A DNA stretch of 44,657 nt from Caldilineaceae bacterium (GTDB lineage: Bacteria; Chloroflexota; Anaerolineae; Caldilineales; Caldilineaceae). The translations under genes and the position numbers were made by a program. The DNA is taken from positions 1 to 44,657 of the forward strand of contig JAGNDO010000041.1 of assembly GCA_018003515.1 (NCBI GenBank), read 5' to 3'. This document shows, one piece after another, positions 22,542-31,410 of this stretch (its first letter is position 1; the number at the start of each line of letters is the position of its first letter). Below the pieces are notes generated by a model. That model worked only from the letters and a program-made list of their open reading frames with translations. It did no database searches and was not told the origin of the DNA.

Positions 22542-23855
22542 CTACTCTCCGCCGGCATACCCTCGGCCCACGCCCCGATAGGTGAAGCCCATCTCCACCA
22601 TGCGGGCGGGGTCGTAGATGTTGCGACCATCCACGATCACGGGCTGGGCCATGCTGAGCTTGATGCGCAGCAGATCCAAATTCTTAAATTCGTTCCACTC
22701 TGTGACCACGATCAGGGCGTCCGCGCCCTCGGCCAATTCGTAGGCGTCCTCGGCCAAATGCAGCTCCGGGTTGAGTTTGGCCGCCATCTCCATGGCCACG
22801 GGGTCATAGCCAGAGACCAGGGCCCGCTCGGTCTGGAGCATGTGGGCCAGTTCCATGGCCGGGGCCTCGCGCAGATCGTCCGTGTCCGGCTTGAAAGCCA
22901 GGCCCAGCAGACCGATGCGCTTGCCCGCCAGAGTGCCGCCCAACAGCGTGCGCAGGGTGATCACCGCCCAACGCCGGGCATCCCGGTTGATCTCCATCAC
23001 CGCGTGCAGCAGGGCCGGATGTGCCCCCTGAACCAAGGCCATGTGTTCCAGGGCCTTGACATCCTTGGGGAAACAACTGCCCCCATAGCCCAGCCCGGCA
23101 TTCAGAAAGTGGGGTCCGATGCGCTTGTCATAGCCCATGCCGGCGGCCACTTCCCGCACATCCGCGCCCAGCCGCTCGCAGATGGTGGCGATCTCGTTGA
23201 TAAAGCTGATGCGGGTGGCCAGGAAGGCGTTGCTGGCGTACTTGATCATCTCTGCCGTGCGCAGGTCGGTGACGATGATGGGGGCACGCAGGGGCAGGTG
23301 CAGTTGGGCCACCCGATCCGCCGCATTCTGGTTCAGGCTGCCCAGAACCACCCGATCCGGGTTCATAAAATCCCGGATGGCCGAGCCTTCCCGCAGAAAT
23401 TCGGGACAGCTGACCACGGCAAAGTCGATGGCGACGGGTTGGTTGCGGTGGATGATGTCCGCCACCCAATCCCCCGTGCCCACGGGGACTGTGCTTTTGT
23501 TGACGATGGTTAAGGGGTGATCCATGGTTTGGGCCACGCTCTCGGCGGCCATTTTCACATAGCGCAGATCCGCCTCACCGTCCACACCGCTGGGCGTACC
23601 CACGCAGATAAAGACAAAATCGGCGTCGGCCAAGGCTTCGGCATAGCTGGTGGTGAAGAGCAGCCGCCCAGCCTTGACATTGCGCTGGATTAGCTCGTTC
23701 AGCCCCGGCTCGTAGATGGGCACGCCACCCTGGCGCAGCTTTTCGATCTTGGCCTCGTCGATGTCCAAACAGGTGATCTTGTTGCCAAGATCCGCAAAAC
23801 AGGTGCCGGTCACCAAGCCCACATAGCCCGTACCGACCACAGCGATGTTTTTCAT
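22542..23855 (-). CDS. UDP-glucose 6-dehydrogenase
   Basis: A 437-residue enzyme that oxidises UDP-glucose to UDP-glucuronate for surface polysaccharides. The Rossmann motif [10 protein letters not shown] is at the N-terminus, and [24 protein letters not shown] and [13 protein letters not shown] follow. The catalytic Cys is in [10 protein letters not shown], and the third domain has [16 protein letters not shown]. It is of UDP-glucose/GDP-mannose dehydrogenase type; UDP-glucose is the most likely substrate. AAAGGA precedes ATG 23855. The next gene upstream on this strand is a flippase-like membrane protein. Confidence 0.9.
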   Translation of the reverse strand: MKNIAVVGTGYVGLVTGTCFADLGNKITCLDIDEAKIEKLRQGGVPIYEPGLNELIQRNVKAGRLLFTTSYAEALADADFVFICVGTPSGVDGEADLRYVKMAAESVAQTMDHPLTIVNKSTVPVGTGDWVADIIHRNQPVAIDFAVVSCPEFLREGSAIRDFMNPDRVVLGSLNQNAADRVAQLHLPLRAPIIVTDLRTAEMIKYASNAFLATRISFINEIATICERLGADVREVAAGMGYDKRIGPHFLNAGLGYGGSCFPKDVKALEHMALVQGAHPALLHAVMEINRDARRWAVITLRTLLGGTLAGKRIGLLGLAFKPDTDDLREAPAMELAHMLQTERALVSGYDPVAMEMAAKLNPELHLAEDAYELAEGADALIVVTEWNEFKNLDLLRIKLSMAQPVIVDGRNIYDPARMVEMGFTYRGVGRGYAGGE

Positions 23856-23877
23856 AGGAGATTCCTTTCAGGATCAT

Positions 23878-23977
23878 GAACAAATAGGCCACGGATTGGG
23901 CGGATTAAACGGATAAAAACGGATCAAAAAATCAGTGAAAATCCGTCAAATCTGTGTCATCCGTGGCCTATTTGTTC
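23878..23977. repeat. Inverted repeat of ACGGAT-type units
   Basis: GAACAAATAGGCCACGGATT at the left faces GTGGCCTATTTGTTC at the right, enclosing CGGAT-spaced units. It is the second copy of the family at 11902-12001. The right arm encodes the last residues and stop of the flippase-like gene. Confidence 0.85.
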
Positions 23978-24982
23978 TTTGGATTTTTCTACATCCTCTG
24001 CGGCCACTGTAAAGTCGCCCCAGTGCATGCGTTCTTGAAAGAAGAAATAGTATGCGCCCACTACGGTGACGGGCACCCAGAGGGCGACATGGAGAAGCAG
24101 CGTATAGCTGGCGGCCATCTCTTTGGCTACCCCAAAGGCGGTCAGGATATTGATGCCCGGTGTGTCAAAGGTGCCCACATAGCCCGGCGCAGAGGGCAGG
24201 GTGGTGGCCAGGTTGACGATGCCGTTCATCAACATCAGCACAATAAAGCTGACTTGGAAGGGGAAGGCGTGCATGATAAACCAATATTTCACCGTCTCCA
24301 TCAGCCAGATCACCACACTGGTGGCGAAGATCATCAGCACATCCGACCCGCGGCTCAGGCTGCTCAACCCGGCCATGAAGCGCTCGTAGAGGTCGTCCGT
24401 GCGCTGGCGGAGTTTTTGGGGCAACAGCCGATCCGCCACCCAGGTGTAGAAGCGGGCCACCCGTTGCGGCTGCACCGCCATCCAGATAAAGACCCCCGTG
24501 GCCGCAAAGAGCAGCACGGTCAACACCACCACGGCATTGCGATAGTCCACGGGAATGGGGGCGAAGGGCAGGGCAACAAAGACAAAAAGTAGCATGACCA
24601 AGCCGTCGAAGATGCGCTCGATCAATACGGTGGCCAGGCTGGAGGCGAAGGGAACCTCCTCCTTGCGCTTGAGAATGTAGGAACGAATCACCTCCCCGGC
24701 CCGGAAGGGATAGACGTTGTTGCCGAAATAGCCGATACAGACCACGGGGAAAAGCCGGCCCAAGGGCACGGATTTGAGGGGCCGCAGCATGTAGTGCCAG
24801 CGCCAGGTTCTGGCCCACAGACCTACAAAATAGACAGCCACCCCCGGCAGGATCCACCAATAGTTGGCCGTGCGCAAAGTGGCCGCCGCCGCCGCAAAAT
24901 CCAGCCCAGGCAGAACCAAATAGAGGAAAAAGGCACTGATAGCAATCCCCAGCAAGAGGGGCAAAGAGCGTCGCAGAGTCAA
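23957..24982 (-). CDS. Flippase-like integral membrane protein (UPF0104/LPG synthase TM domain family)
   Basis: A 341-residue protein with about eight hydrophobic segments. [32 protein letters not shown] and [13 protein letters not shown] are hallmarks of the lysylphosphatidylglycerol-synthetase-TM/UPF0104 family, and [11 protein letters not shown] is the second conserved patch. Members include putative lipid flippases and glycolipid-related proteins; there is no catalytic LPG synthase domain. The C-terminal EQIGHG and the stop lie in an intergenic repeat, so the original end may have been replaced. Confidence 0.85.
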   Translation of the reverse strand: MTLRRSLPLLLGIAISAFFLYLVLPGLDFAAAAATLRTANYWWILPGVAVYFVGLWARTWRWHYMLRPLKSVPLGRLFPVVCIGYFGNNVYPFRAGEVIRSYILKRKEEVPFASSLATVLIERIFDGLVMLLFVFVALPFAPIPVDYRNAVVVLTVLLFAATGVFIWMAVQPQRVARFYTWVADRLLPQKLRQRTDDLYERFMAGLSSLSRGSDVLMIFATSVVIWLMETVKYWFIMHAFPFQVSFIVLMLMNGIVNLATTLPSAPGYVGTFDTPGINILTAFGVAKEMAASYTLLLHVALWVPVTVVGAYYFFFQERMHWGDFTVAAEDVEKSKEQIGHG

Positions 24983-25045
24983 CAGATCACCTTGGCCTTT
25001 GGTGGGGCGGAGCTTGGCGCAAAAATTGACGAATCACAAGCCATC

Positions 25046-25074
25046 AGCATAGCACAGCCCAAGTTTCGGCCCAA
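25046..25074 (-). promoter_or_regulatory. Candidate promoter of the flippase-like gene
   Basis: Minus strand: TTGGGC (25074-25069), 17-bp spacer, TATGCT (25051-25046), about 65 nt upstream of the ATG. Confidence 0.35.
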
Positions 25075-25145
25075 GTTTACCCCCGCCCGTCCCCTGTCAA
25101 CAAATCCCCGGGTCTGCGCTGGCTATCGGCGCAAAGGGTAAACTT

Positions 25146-25209
25146 GCGGTAAGCGTTCACTCCCCGTCCCCTGGCCCCCAACTTGGGGGCCGAGGGGGTG
25201 AATCGTTAC
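25146..25209. repeat. G/C-rich MITE-like repeat, short copy
   Basis: It begins GCGGTAAGCGTTCAC, has a central perfect palindrome GGCCCCCAACTTGGGGGCC (25173-25191) and ends GGGGGTGAATCGTTAC. The same ends and centre occur at 32649-32758, and related centres at 8934-9018 and 35424-35500. It lies in the 348-nt gap before rpmH. Confidence 0.8.
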
Positions 25210-25243
25210 CCCGATCCTCACTCCCCGAAATGAACAGCAAAAT

Positions 25244-25272
25244 TTGACTGTAACCCCGACCGCGCCTATAAT
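25244..25272 (+). promoter_or_regulatory. Near-consensus promoter of rpmH-rnpA
   Basis: TTGACT (25244-25249), 17-bp spacer, TATAAT (25267-25272), about 50 nt before the rpmH start. Confidence 0.8.
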
Positions 25273-25330
25273 GCGGGGTTGTAGCTAGTAACGCTCAGAA
25301 CTGAGATGGCAATAGATAAGGAGATGGATT

Positions 25331-25498
25331 ATGGTCAAGCGTACATGGCAGCCCAAGGTTCGTAAACGGCTGAGGACACACGGTTTTCGCAAGCGGATGG
25401 CCAGCCCCGGTGGGCGCAAAGTGCTTTCCCGCCGTCGCAATCGTGGCCGACAGAGTTTGACGGTGAAGATGTCGATTCGTAAATCGATCATAGACTAG
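25331..25498 (+). CDS. rpmH: 50S ribosomal protein L34
   Basis: A 55-residue basic protein with AAGGAG before ATG 25331. [20 protein letters not shown] and [13 protein letters not shown] are L34 signatures. Most L34 proteins end soon after this point (about 44-46 residues); here about ten extra residues ([10 protein letters not shown]) follow. rnpA starts one base after the stop, so the two are translationally linked. Confidence 0.95.
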   Translation: MVKRTWQPKVRKRLRTHGFRKRMASPGGRKVLSRRRNRGRQSLTVKMSIRKSIID

Positions 25499-25499
25499 C

Positions 25500-25880
25500 G
25501 TGAAACGCCGATATCGGCTTCGCAGCAATCGGCAGTTTCAGGAAGTTCGGCGCAAAGGTGAGTCGACCGGCAATCAGTTGCTTGTACTCTGCTATCTGCC
25601 CAACAACCTGGACCACAGCCGGTTTGGCATTTCTGTCAGCAAACGGATTGGCAATGCGGTCACCCGCAATTTGGTCAAACGACGGCTGCGGGAAGCGTTG
25701 CGAATCAGGATCGACACGATCCGACCAGGGTGGGATTTGGTCTTTATTGCCCGAAATCCAATCCGACACGCGGACTATCACCAGATGGATGATGCTTGCG
25801 CCCGCCTGATTCGGCGGGCGCAACTTTTCGTGCCAGGGTCAAACCCCGGCATGACTGTGCCGCAGGACGGGATGTCTTAG
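25500..25880 (+). CDS. rnpA: Ribonuclease P protein component
   Basis: A 126-residue protein with GTG start one base after the rpmH stop. It is the protein subunit that helps RNase P RNA mature tRNA 5' ends. The basic RNR signature RNLVKRRLREALR is present (about 60-72), after FGISVSKRIGNAVT. The last codon lies in a hairpin that separates it from yidD. Confidence 0.95.
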   Translation: MKRRYRLRSNRQFQEVRRKGESTGNQLLVLCYLPNNLDHSRFGISVSKRIGNAVTRNLVKRRLREALRIRIDTIRPGWDLVFIARNPIRHADYHQMDDACARLIRRAQLFVPGSNPGMTVPQDGMS

Positions 25881-25911
25881 AAGTTCGACTTTTAGAAAAA
25901 GTCGAACTTCT
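25879..25911 (+). terminator. Hairpin at the rnpA end
   Basis: A 15-bp perfect stem (25879-25893 with 25897-25911) with an AGA loop that includes the rnpA stop. No T-run follows, so partial readthrough into yidD is likely. Confidence 0.6.
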
Positions 25912-25949
25912 TGGCACGTCCAGATCTTGTTCAGGAAGAGTGCGCCGCC

Positions 25950-26159
25950 ATGAAGCGAGTTGTTCTAGCCATTATCGGCTTTTATCAACGGTTCATCTCG
26001 CCCTTGATGGGTAGCAACTGCCGCTATCACCCCACTTGCTCCGCCTATACCTATCAGGCCATAGACAAATACGGGGTAGGCAAAGGCGGCTGGATGGGGA
26101 TCAAACGCATCTCTCGTTGCCATCCCTGGCACCCCGGCGGTTTTGACCCGGTCCCCTGA
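25950..26159 (+). CDS. yidD: Membrane protein insertion efficiency factor YidD
   Basis: A 69-residue protein; AGGAAGAG lies nine bases before ATG 25950. The family pattern [23 protein letters not shown] with its paired Cys, and [15 protein letters not shown], is complete. It assists YidC-dependent insertion and sits between rnpA and yidC as usual. Confidence 0.95.
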   Translation: MKRVVLAIIGFYQRFISPLMGSNCRYHPTCSAYTYQAIDKYGVGKGGWMGIKRISRCHPWHPGGFDPVP

Positions 26160-26275
26160 CCCTCAGCTTTACTCGACCCACTTGCCTGCCGCCTGGCTCC
26201 TCCCCACGCTCACAGCCGGAACGCAGGATTTCGTATCTCGGCATATCCTGCGGGATTTCAAGGAGAACGACAAAC

Positions 26276-27265
26276 GTGAAACGAAAGCATTTGCTATTAT
26301 TTGCGGTCTTGGCCGTATCCATGCTGATACTCAGCGGCTGTGGCGTCCCCCGAGACGGGATTGACGTATCCACCGTGGCCCCGGAAGGCTTGTGGCAGAC
26401 TCTGGCTGTGTGGCCCTTGGCCAAGACCTTGATCTGGATGTATGAGGCCCTGGACAGTGTCAACATCCCCTATGCGTGGGGCTTCGCCATCATCCTTTTC
26501 ACGATCATCATCAAGGTCGTCACCTTCCCCCTCACCATGACCCAACTCAAGGGCATGCAGGCCCAGAAGGATCTGCAGCCCAAGTTGAAGGAATTGCAGA
26601 AAAAGTATGGCAAGGACCGGGAGAAAATTTCCCAAGAACAGATGAAGCTCTACAAAGATGCCGGTGTCAACCCCCTGAGTGGTTGTCTGCCGCTGGTGGT
26701 GCAGATGCCGGTACTCTTTGGTCTCTATTCCGCTTTGGTGGCCTTGGGGGGTGATTTGGTCAACGCCAAATTTTTCTGGATCCCGGACCTGGGCTTCCCG
26801 GCCTATAGCCTGGGCTTGAAGTGGATTCAGGAAGATTTCAATGCCGGAAACTATGCCCACCTGGGCGCTTATCTGGTTTTGCCGGTTGTACTCATGATCT
26901 CCCAATTTGTCATGCAGAAGATGACCAACGCCGCTTCTACCCCGGACCCTTCGGACACCCAGGGTAACATGATGCGCCAGATGGGGCTGATGATGTCGCT
27001 GATGTTTGGCTTCTTCACTTTGCAGGTGCCTGCCGGTCTCTCGGTCTATTGGGTCACCAGCAACTTGTTACAATTGGCCCAACAGTGGTTTGTCGCCAAC
27101 CGCATGAACTTAGGCACATCTGCCACCCCGGCCTTGGCTGGCGCTAGTGGCAGTGGCATGGTCGTGATAAACGGCAAGGCCATCAACACCGAGACCGGCA
27201 CATCATCCGATGGCGACACGGGCCCAATTGCTCCGGTGCGCCGCAAGAAAAGGAAACGGAAATGA
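26276..27265 (+). CDS. yidC: Membrane insertase YidC/OxaA
   Basis: A 329-residue insertase with AAGGAG before GTG 26276. A lipoprotein-type signal (LLLFAVLAVSMLILSGC) precedes five hydrophobic segments. The conserved core has FAIILFTIIIKVVTFPLT with the hydrophilic-groove position, the cytoplasmic loop LKELQKKYGKDREKISQEQM, and PLSGCLPLVVQMPVLFGLY. The basic C-terminus (RRKKRKRK) may contact the ribosome. It is the short Gram-positive type without the large periplasmic domain. Its stop overlaps the jag start (ATGA). Confidence 0.95.
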   Translation: MKRKHLLLFAVLAVSMLILSGCGVPRDGIDVSTVAPEGLWQTLAVWPLAKTLIWMYEALDSVNIPYAWGFAIILFTIIIKVVTFPLTMTQLKGMQAQKDLQPKLKELQKKYGKDREKISQEQMKLYKDAGVNPLSGCLPLVVQMPVLFGLYSALVALGGDLVNAKFFWIPDLGFPAYSLGLKWIQEDFNAGNYAHLGAYLVLPVVLMISQFVMQKMTNAASTPDPSDTQGNMMRQMGLMMSLMFGFFTLQVPAGLSVYWVTSNLLQLAQQWFVANRMNLGTSATPALAGASGSGMVVINGKAINTETGTSSDGDTGPIAPVRRKKRKRK

Positions 27266-28152
27266 GTCAGGAACAGGCCAAAAGCTACGAATACAGCGCC
27301 AAAACCGTTGACGCAGCCATCGAAGAGGGGCTGCATCAACTGGGCTTGACCGCGGATCGGGTCACGGTTGATGTGCTGAACAAGGGCAGTCGCGGCATTC
27401 TGGGCCTTGGCAGCGAGGCGGCCCGAGTGCGCCTGACGCCGATTGTGAAAGCCCCGACCCCGGTAACACCGATCCCTGCGCCTGCTCCGGCCCCTGTGGT
27501 CGAAGCTGCGCCACCCGCTCCGGTTGAACCCAGCCCGGCGGCCAGCACCCCACAAGCGCCAAAAGCCCCCGTTGCGGTGGATGAACCCAGCGTCAGCATC
27601 CCTGTGCCGACCCCGGCTCCCGCCCAAGCCAGCCGCAACCACAACTTCGACAATGAAGACGACAGCGGCGAAGTGGCGGAAGATCCCGCCGCTTTGGAAA
27701 GCCTTTCCGTCAACCTGCTCTCCCAAATGTTGACCCTCATGAGCCTGGATGCCCATGTCGTCCCCACCTGGGAGAACGGCAGTGACGGGCGCGCTACCCT
27801 GATCTTGGACATCCAGGGCCGGGATTTGGGCGTATTGATCGGGCGCTATGGCAAGACCTTGGCCAGTATGCAATATCTGCTGCGCTTGATGATCAACCAG
27901 CAATTGCGCCAATGGCCCAGCGTGGTGGTGGATGTGGAGCAGTACAAAGCCAAGCGCAAGACTCGCCTGACCGCAATGGCTCACCGCATCGCCGACCAGG
28001 TGGTGGAGTCGGGCCAGTCCGTGGCCATGGAACCCATGCCCGCGGCCGACCGCCGCCTGATCCACCTGGCCCTGCGGGATCACCCCGGCGTCTTCACCCA
28101 AAGCGTGGGCGAGGACGAGCGGCGCAAGGTTCAAATCCTGATCAAGAAATAG
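27262..28152 (+). CDS. jag: Jag/KhpB RNA-binding protein
   Basis: A 296-residue RNA-binding protein. The N-terminal Jag_N domain (about 5-55, with GSRGILGLGSEAARVRL) is followed by a long Pro/Ala-rich linker (about 60-125), a KH domain (about 170-220, LGVLIGRYGKTLASMQYL with the GxxG loop) and an R3H domain at the end (about 235-296, DRRLIHLALRDH). The start overlaps the yidC stop, so the pair is coupled, as is usual. Confidence 0.94.
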   Translation: MSQEQAKSYEYSAKTVDAAIEEGLHQLGLTADRVTVDVLNKGSRGILGLGSEAARVRLTPIVKAPTPVTPIPAPAPAPVVEAAPPAPVEPSPAASTPQAPKAPVAVDEPSVSIPVPTPAPAQASRNHNFDNEDDSGEVAEDPAALESLSVNLLSQMLTLMSLDAHVVPTWENGSDGRATLILDIQGRDLGVLIGRYGKTLASMQYLLRLMINQQLRQWPSVVVDVEQYKAKRKTRLTAMAHRIADQVVESGQSVAMEPMPAADRRLIHLALRDHPGVFTQSVGEDERRKVQILIKK

Positions 28153-28165
28153 TGCTGTACCCTTG

Positions 28166-28196
28166 GCCCCACCCTCAAAAGGGGTGGGGCTTTTTT
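28166..28196 (+). terminator. Intrinsic terminator after jag
   Basis: A 9-bp G/C stem (28166-28174 with 28182-28190), followed by six T. It closes the rpmH-rnpA-yidD-yidC-jag unit. Confidence 0.9.
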
Positions 28197-28199
28197 AGT

Positions 28200-28377
28200 T
28201 TGTTGATAAAAACCAACCCCACCCTAACCCTCCCCAGATTGGGGAGGGGACAGATCAAGCGTTGACGACCGCCTTGTCTACGGCGATCCGGCTCCTCCCC
28301 CAATCCTTGGGTTGAGTAGGCCGAATGGCCGTATCGAAACCTGGGGGAGGTTGGGAGGGGGTGTTGTTATCAACAAG
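28200..28377. repeat. 178-bp element with imperfect inverted ends
   Basis: TTGTTGATAA at the left and TTATCAACAA at the right flank arms rich in CCCCACCC/CCTCCCC. The centre (about 28250-28330) is not repeated elsewhere in the window. It fills the gap between jag and the PfkB gene and looks MITE-like. Confidence 0.65.
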
Positions 28378-28417
28378 CCCTACCCGGCCCAATTCCTTTG
28401 ACCACCGAAAGTGTGCT

Positions 28418-29362
28418 ATGCTACAATCCGATCTCAGCCGCAGCCCAGCCCCGGAGCCGACTCAGGCCGATTTTTTGGTCATCGGCAACATCACCCAGGA
28501 TCTGGTGGACACCCAAATTCGTCTGGGTGCCCCGGTCCCGGACACCACCCGGTTGACCGCGGACCAGTACCGCTTGGGCGGTACGGTCACTTTCGCCGCC
28601 ATCACGGCCCAGCGTTTGGGCCGCCAAGTCTCCGTGGTGACCCGGGCCGCGCAGACCACGGACTTTGCGGCCATGGGCGATGGCGTGGACCTGGTACGGT
28701 TACCCAGCGCCACCTCTTCCACCTTTGCCAACATTTACACGCCCAAGGGCCGGGTACAATATTGCTTCACCCCGGCCCCGCCCATCACCGCCGGGGACAT
28801 TCCCACCCGTCTGCGCTCGCCCCGCATCGCCCTCATGGGACCGATTGCCGCCGAGATCACGCCGGATGTAGCCACGGTCTTTGGGGATGACACCCTGGTC
28901 GCCGCCATCCCCCAGGGCTGGATGCGTCGCTGGGATGCGGATGGCCGGGTCTTCAGCAAGGCCTGGAGCGAGCGGGACGCCTTCCTGCCCCATTTGGATG
29001 TGCTGATCCTCTCTCTGGAGGACATCGACGGCAACCTGAGCCACCTGGCCCCCTTTTTCGCCCAGGTGCCCTTGCTGATTTTGACCGAATACCGAGACGG
29101 CAGCACGGTCTATCAACGCCAGGACGACGGCAGCTACGCCATGACCAAGGTACCCGCCCGTCCCGCCAAAGAGGTGGACCCCACCGGAGCCGGGGACATC
29201 TTCACCACCGCCTTTTTGCTCCACTATCAAGAGACCGGTGACCCCATCCAGTCCGCCCGCTTTGCCAACGTCACCGCCTCCTTTGGCGTCGAAGGGGAAG
29301 GCGTCTCCACCATCCCCACCCGCGCCCAAGTCCTAGCCTACATGGCGGATCATCCGGTGTAG
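28418..29362 (+). CDS. PfkB-family carbohydrate kinase
   Basis: A 314-residue sugar/nucleoside kinase of the ribokinase fold. It starts best at ATG 28418; the longer frame runs into the repeat element. FLVIGNITQDLV is the N-terminal strand with its substrate Asp region, YRLGGTVTFAAITAQRLG is PfkB signature 1 and DPTGAGDIFTTAFL is signature 2, with the catalytic Asp. The substrate cannot be told. parA follows with about 100 nt of repeat-rich spacer. Confidence 0.85.
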   Translation: MLQSDLSRSPAPEPTQADFLVIGNITQDLVDTQIRLGAPVPDTTRLTADQYRLGGTVTFAAITAQRLGRQVSVVTRAAQTTDFAAMGDGVDLVRLPSATSSTFANIYTPKGRVQYCFTPAPPITAGDIPTRLRSPRIALMGPIAAEITPDVATVFGDDTLVAAIPQGWMRRWDADGRVFSKAWSERDAFLPHLDVLILSLEDIDGNLSHLAPFFAQVPLLILTEYRDGSTVYQRQDDGSYAMTKVPARPAKEVDPTGAGDIFTTAFLLHYQETGDPIQSARFANVTASFGVEGEGVSTIPTRAQVLAYMADHPV

Positions 29363-29430
29363 GGGGGTAGGGATTGGGGATTAGGGATTGGGAGGTTTTT
29401 CACCCTTTCACCCTTTCACCCGCTCACCCG
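29363..29430. repeat. Short tandem repeat patch before parA
   Basis: GGGATTGG/GGGATTAG units (29365-29393) are followed by TTTCACCC/GCTCACCC units (29398-29430), the latter being one arm of the GGGTGA family without its partner. Confidence 0.6.
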
Positions 29431-29463
29431 TTCATTCAATCATCCAACCACCTGACCCACACC

Positions 29464-30378
29464 ATGACCGCAACCATCTTCGCAATGGCCAATCAAAAAG
29501 GCGGCGTCGGCAAGACCACCACCGCCGTCAGTTTGAGCGCCTATCTGGTGGCGGCGGGTCGTCGCGTCCTCGTGGTGGATATGGATCCCCAGGGCAACGC
29601 CACCACCAGCCTGGGCCTGGACCCCCGCTCCCTCACCCTCAGCCTCTATCACGTCCTCATCGACGGCGTGCCCGTGCGCCAGGTCTTGACATTGACCGAC
29701 CGCCTGGGGCTGGATCTGCTCCCCGCCAGCACGGATCTGGCCGGGGCCGAGGTGGAGATGGCGGGCATGATGGCCCGGGAGCGTCTCCTCAGCCGGGCCT
29801 TGGTCCCTCTGCTCCCCCACTACGACTATGTGATCATCGACAACCCGCCCAGCCTGGGCCTGCTCACAGTCAACGGCCTCACCGCCGCGGATGGGGTGAT
29901 CATCCCCGTGCAGTGCGAATATCTGGCCCTGGAAGGGTTGAGCATGTTGGTCAGCACCGTGCAACAGGTGCGGGAGATCCTCAACGACCGGCTGACCATC
30001 GCCGGGGTGGTGCTGACCATGTACGATGGCCGCACCAATCTAAGCCAGGATGTGGTCGAGGAAGTGCGCACCTATTTTCCGGAGCAGGTCTTCCAAACCA
30101 TCGTCCCCCGCAACATCCGCCTGAGCGAAGCCCCCAGCCACGGCCAAACCATCCTCACCTATGCCCCGTCCAGCGCCGGGGGCCAAGCCTATGCCGCTTT
30201 GGCCGACGAGTTTTTATTGCGTTTTGAAAAGGGGAAAGGGATGGGTCAAGCACCGGGTTCACCCCTGGAAACGGGACGAAACGAGGCCCCGTCGGCTCCA
30301 CCCCCACCCCTGGCCGCCCCACAGCCGATCTCGGAGCCAAACCCAGCACCCATCCCCGACCTGATTGAGGAAAAGTAA
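29464..30378 (+). CDS. parA: Chromosome partitioning ATPase ParA (Soj)
   Basis: A 304-residue ATPase with its start at ATG 29464. The deviant Walker A KGGVGKTTTAVSLS with the signature Lys is at about 11-24, DMDPQGNATTSLG follows, and VIIDNPPSLGLLTVNGL is Walker B. A Pro-rich tail of about 45 residues extends past the usual end. It pairs with ParB, five bases downstream, to move origin regions. No upstream ribosome binding site stands out. Confidence 0.94.
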   Translation: MTATIFAMANQKGGVGKTTTAVSLSAYLVAAGRRVLVVDMDPQGNATTSLGLDPRSLTLSLYHVLIDGVPVRQVLTLTDRLGLDLLPASTDLAGAEVEMAGMMARERLLSRALVPLLPHYDYVIIDNPPSLGLLTVNGLTAADGVIIPVQCEYLALEGLSMLVSTVQQVREILNDRLTIAGVVLTMYDGRTNLSQDVVEEVRTYFPEQVFQTIVPRNIRLSEAPSHGQTILTYAPSSAGGQAYAALADEFLLRFEKGKGMGQAPGSPLETGRNEAPSAPPPPLAAPQPISEPNPAPIPDLIEEK

Positions 30379-30383
30379 CCATC

Positions 30384-31355
30384 ATGGCCGATCCAATCCG
30401 CCCCACTTCCGCCGAATCGACCCAGCCCCCCGTTTCACCCACCCGCCGCCGGGGATTGGGCCGGGGCCTGGGCGCGCTGATCGCCAGCACGGACACGGCC
30501 AACCCGGCCAGCCCGGAAGTCATGGCCCAGGCCGAGGCCGGCGGCGTGCAGATGACCGCCATCGACCACATCTCCCCCAACCCAGAGCAGCCCCGCACCC
30601 AGTTTGACGAGACCGCCCTGCTGGAACTGGCCGCCTCCATCCGCGAACATGGCATCATTCAGCCCCTGATCGTCACCGTCAACCCGGAGTTGGGGCCGGG
30701 CCATTTCTGGCTGGTGGCCGGGGAACGGCGTTGGCGAGCCTCCCATTTGGCCGGGCTGCGGGAAGTGCCGGTGATCGTGCGGGAAGCCACGCCCCAACAG
30801 TTGTTGGAATGGGCCTTGGTGGAAAACGTGCAACGGGCGGATCTCGGTCCCCTGGAAGAGGCCGCCGCCTATCAGGAGATGATCGATCGCTTCAGTCTGA
30901 CCCAGGCCCAGGTGGCCGACCGGGTGGGCAAGAGCCGGTCCGCCGTGGCCAACTTTGTGCGGCTGCTGCAACTGCCCATGCCCATTCAATCTTCCCTCAA
31001 CGACGGCCACATCTCTGCCGGCCACGCCCGCTCCCTGCTCTCCCTGCCCGATGCCCTGGCCATGCACGGTGCGCTCAAGGAGATCCTGGCCAAGGGACTC
31101 AACGTGCGCCAGACCGAGGGGTTGGTCAAGCGCATGTTGGAGACCCCGGTCGCCGCCCCCCAGCCCCCGGTGGACCCCCAAATGAAGGCCCACCTGCGCT
31201 CCTTGGAAGACCAATTCCGCTCCAATCTCAGCACCAAGGTCAACCTGGCCCGCAACCCGGACGGCAGCGGACGGCTGGTGATCCATTTCTTCAGCGATGG
31301 CGATCTGGACAACCTGGTCAACACCATCCTGGGCGGCCCGGAGGCCCCTCTGTAA
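30384..31355 (+). CDS. parB: Chromosome partitioning protein ParB (Spo0J)
   Basis: A 323-residue ParB. An N-terminal ParA-stimulating peptide (RRRGLGRGLGALI) leads to the CTPase/ParB_N domain (IDHISPNPEQPRTQF; GERRWRASHLAGL; ENVQRADLGPLEEAAAY), a KorB-type helix-turn-helix (LTQAQVADRVGKSRSAVANF) and a C-terminal dimer domain. It loads on parS sites; I found no convincing parS palindrome in the window. Confidence 0.95.
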   Translation: MADPIRPTSAESTQPPVSPTRRRGLGRGLGALIASTDTANPASPEVMAQAEAGGVQMTAIDHISPNPEQPRTQFDETALLELAASIREHGIIQPLIVTVNPELGPGHFWLVAGERRWRASHLAGLREVPVIVREATPQQLLEWALVENVQRADLGPLEEAAAYQEMIDRFSLTQAQVADRVGKSRSAVANFVRLLQLPMPIQSSLNDGHISAGHARSLLSLPDALAMHGALKEILAKGLNVRQTEGLVKRMLETPVAAPQPPVDPQMKAHLRSLEDQFRSNLSTKVNLARNPDGSGRLVIHFFSDGDLDNLVNTILGGPEAPL

Positions 31356-31410
31356 CCCCTGCCCGCTCCCATTCAACCAATCCGAAATCAACAATCCGAA
31401 ATCCGAAATC

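Noticed and set aside
23954..24592. Long plus-strand frames opposite the flippase-like, ugd and def genes
   Set aside because: They are antisense shadows typical of high-GC coding sequence, and lack start signals or homology.
26270..26286. ACGTGAAAC near the yidC start as a parS half-site
   Set aside because: Only one half matches the TGTTTCACGTGAAACA consensus; the other half does not.
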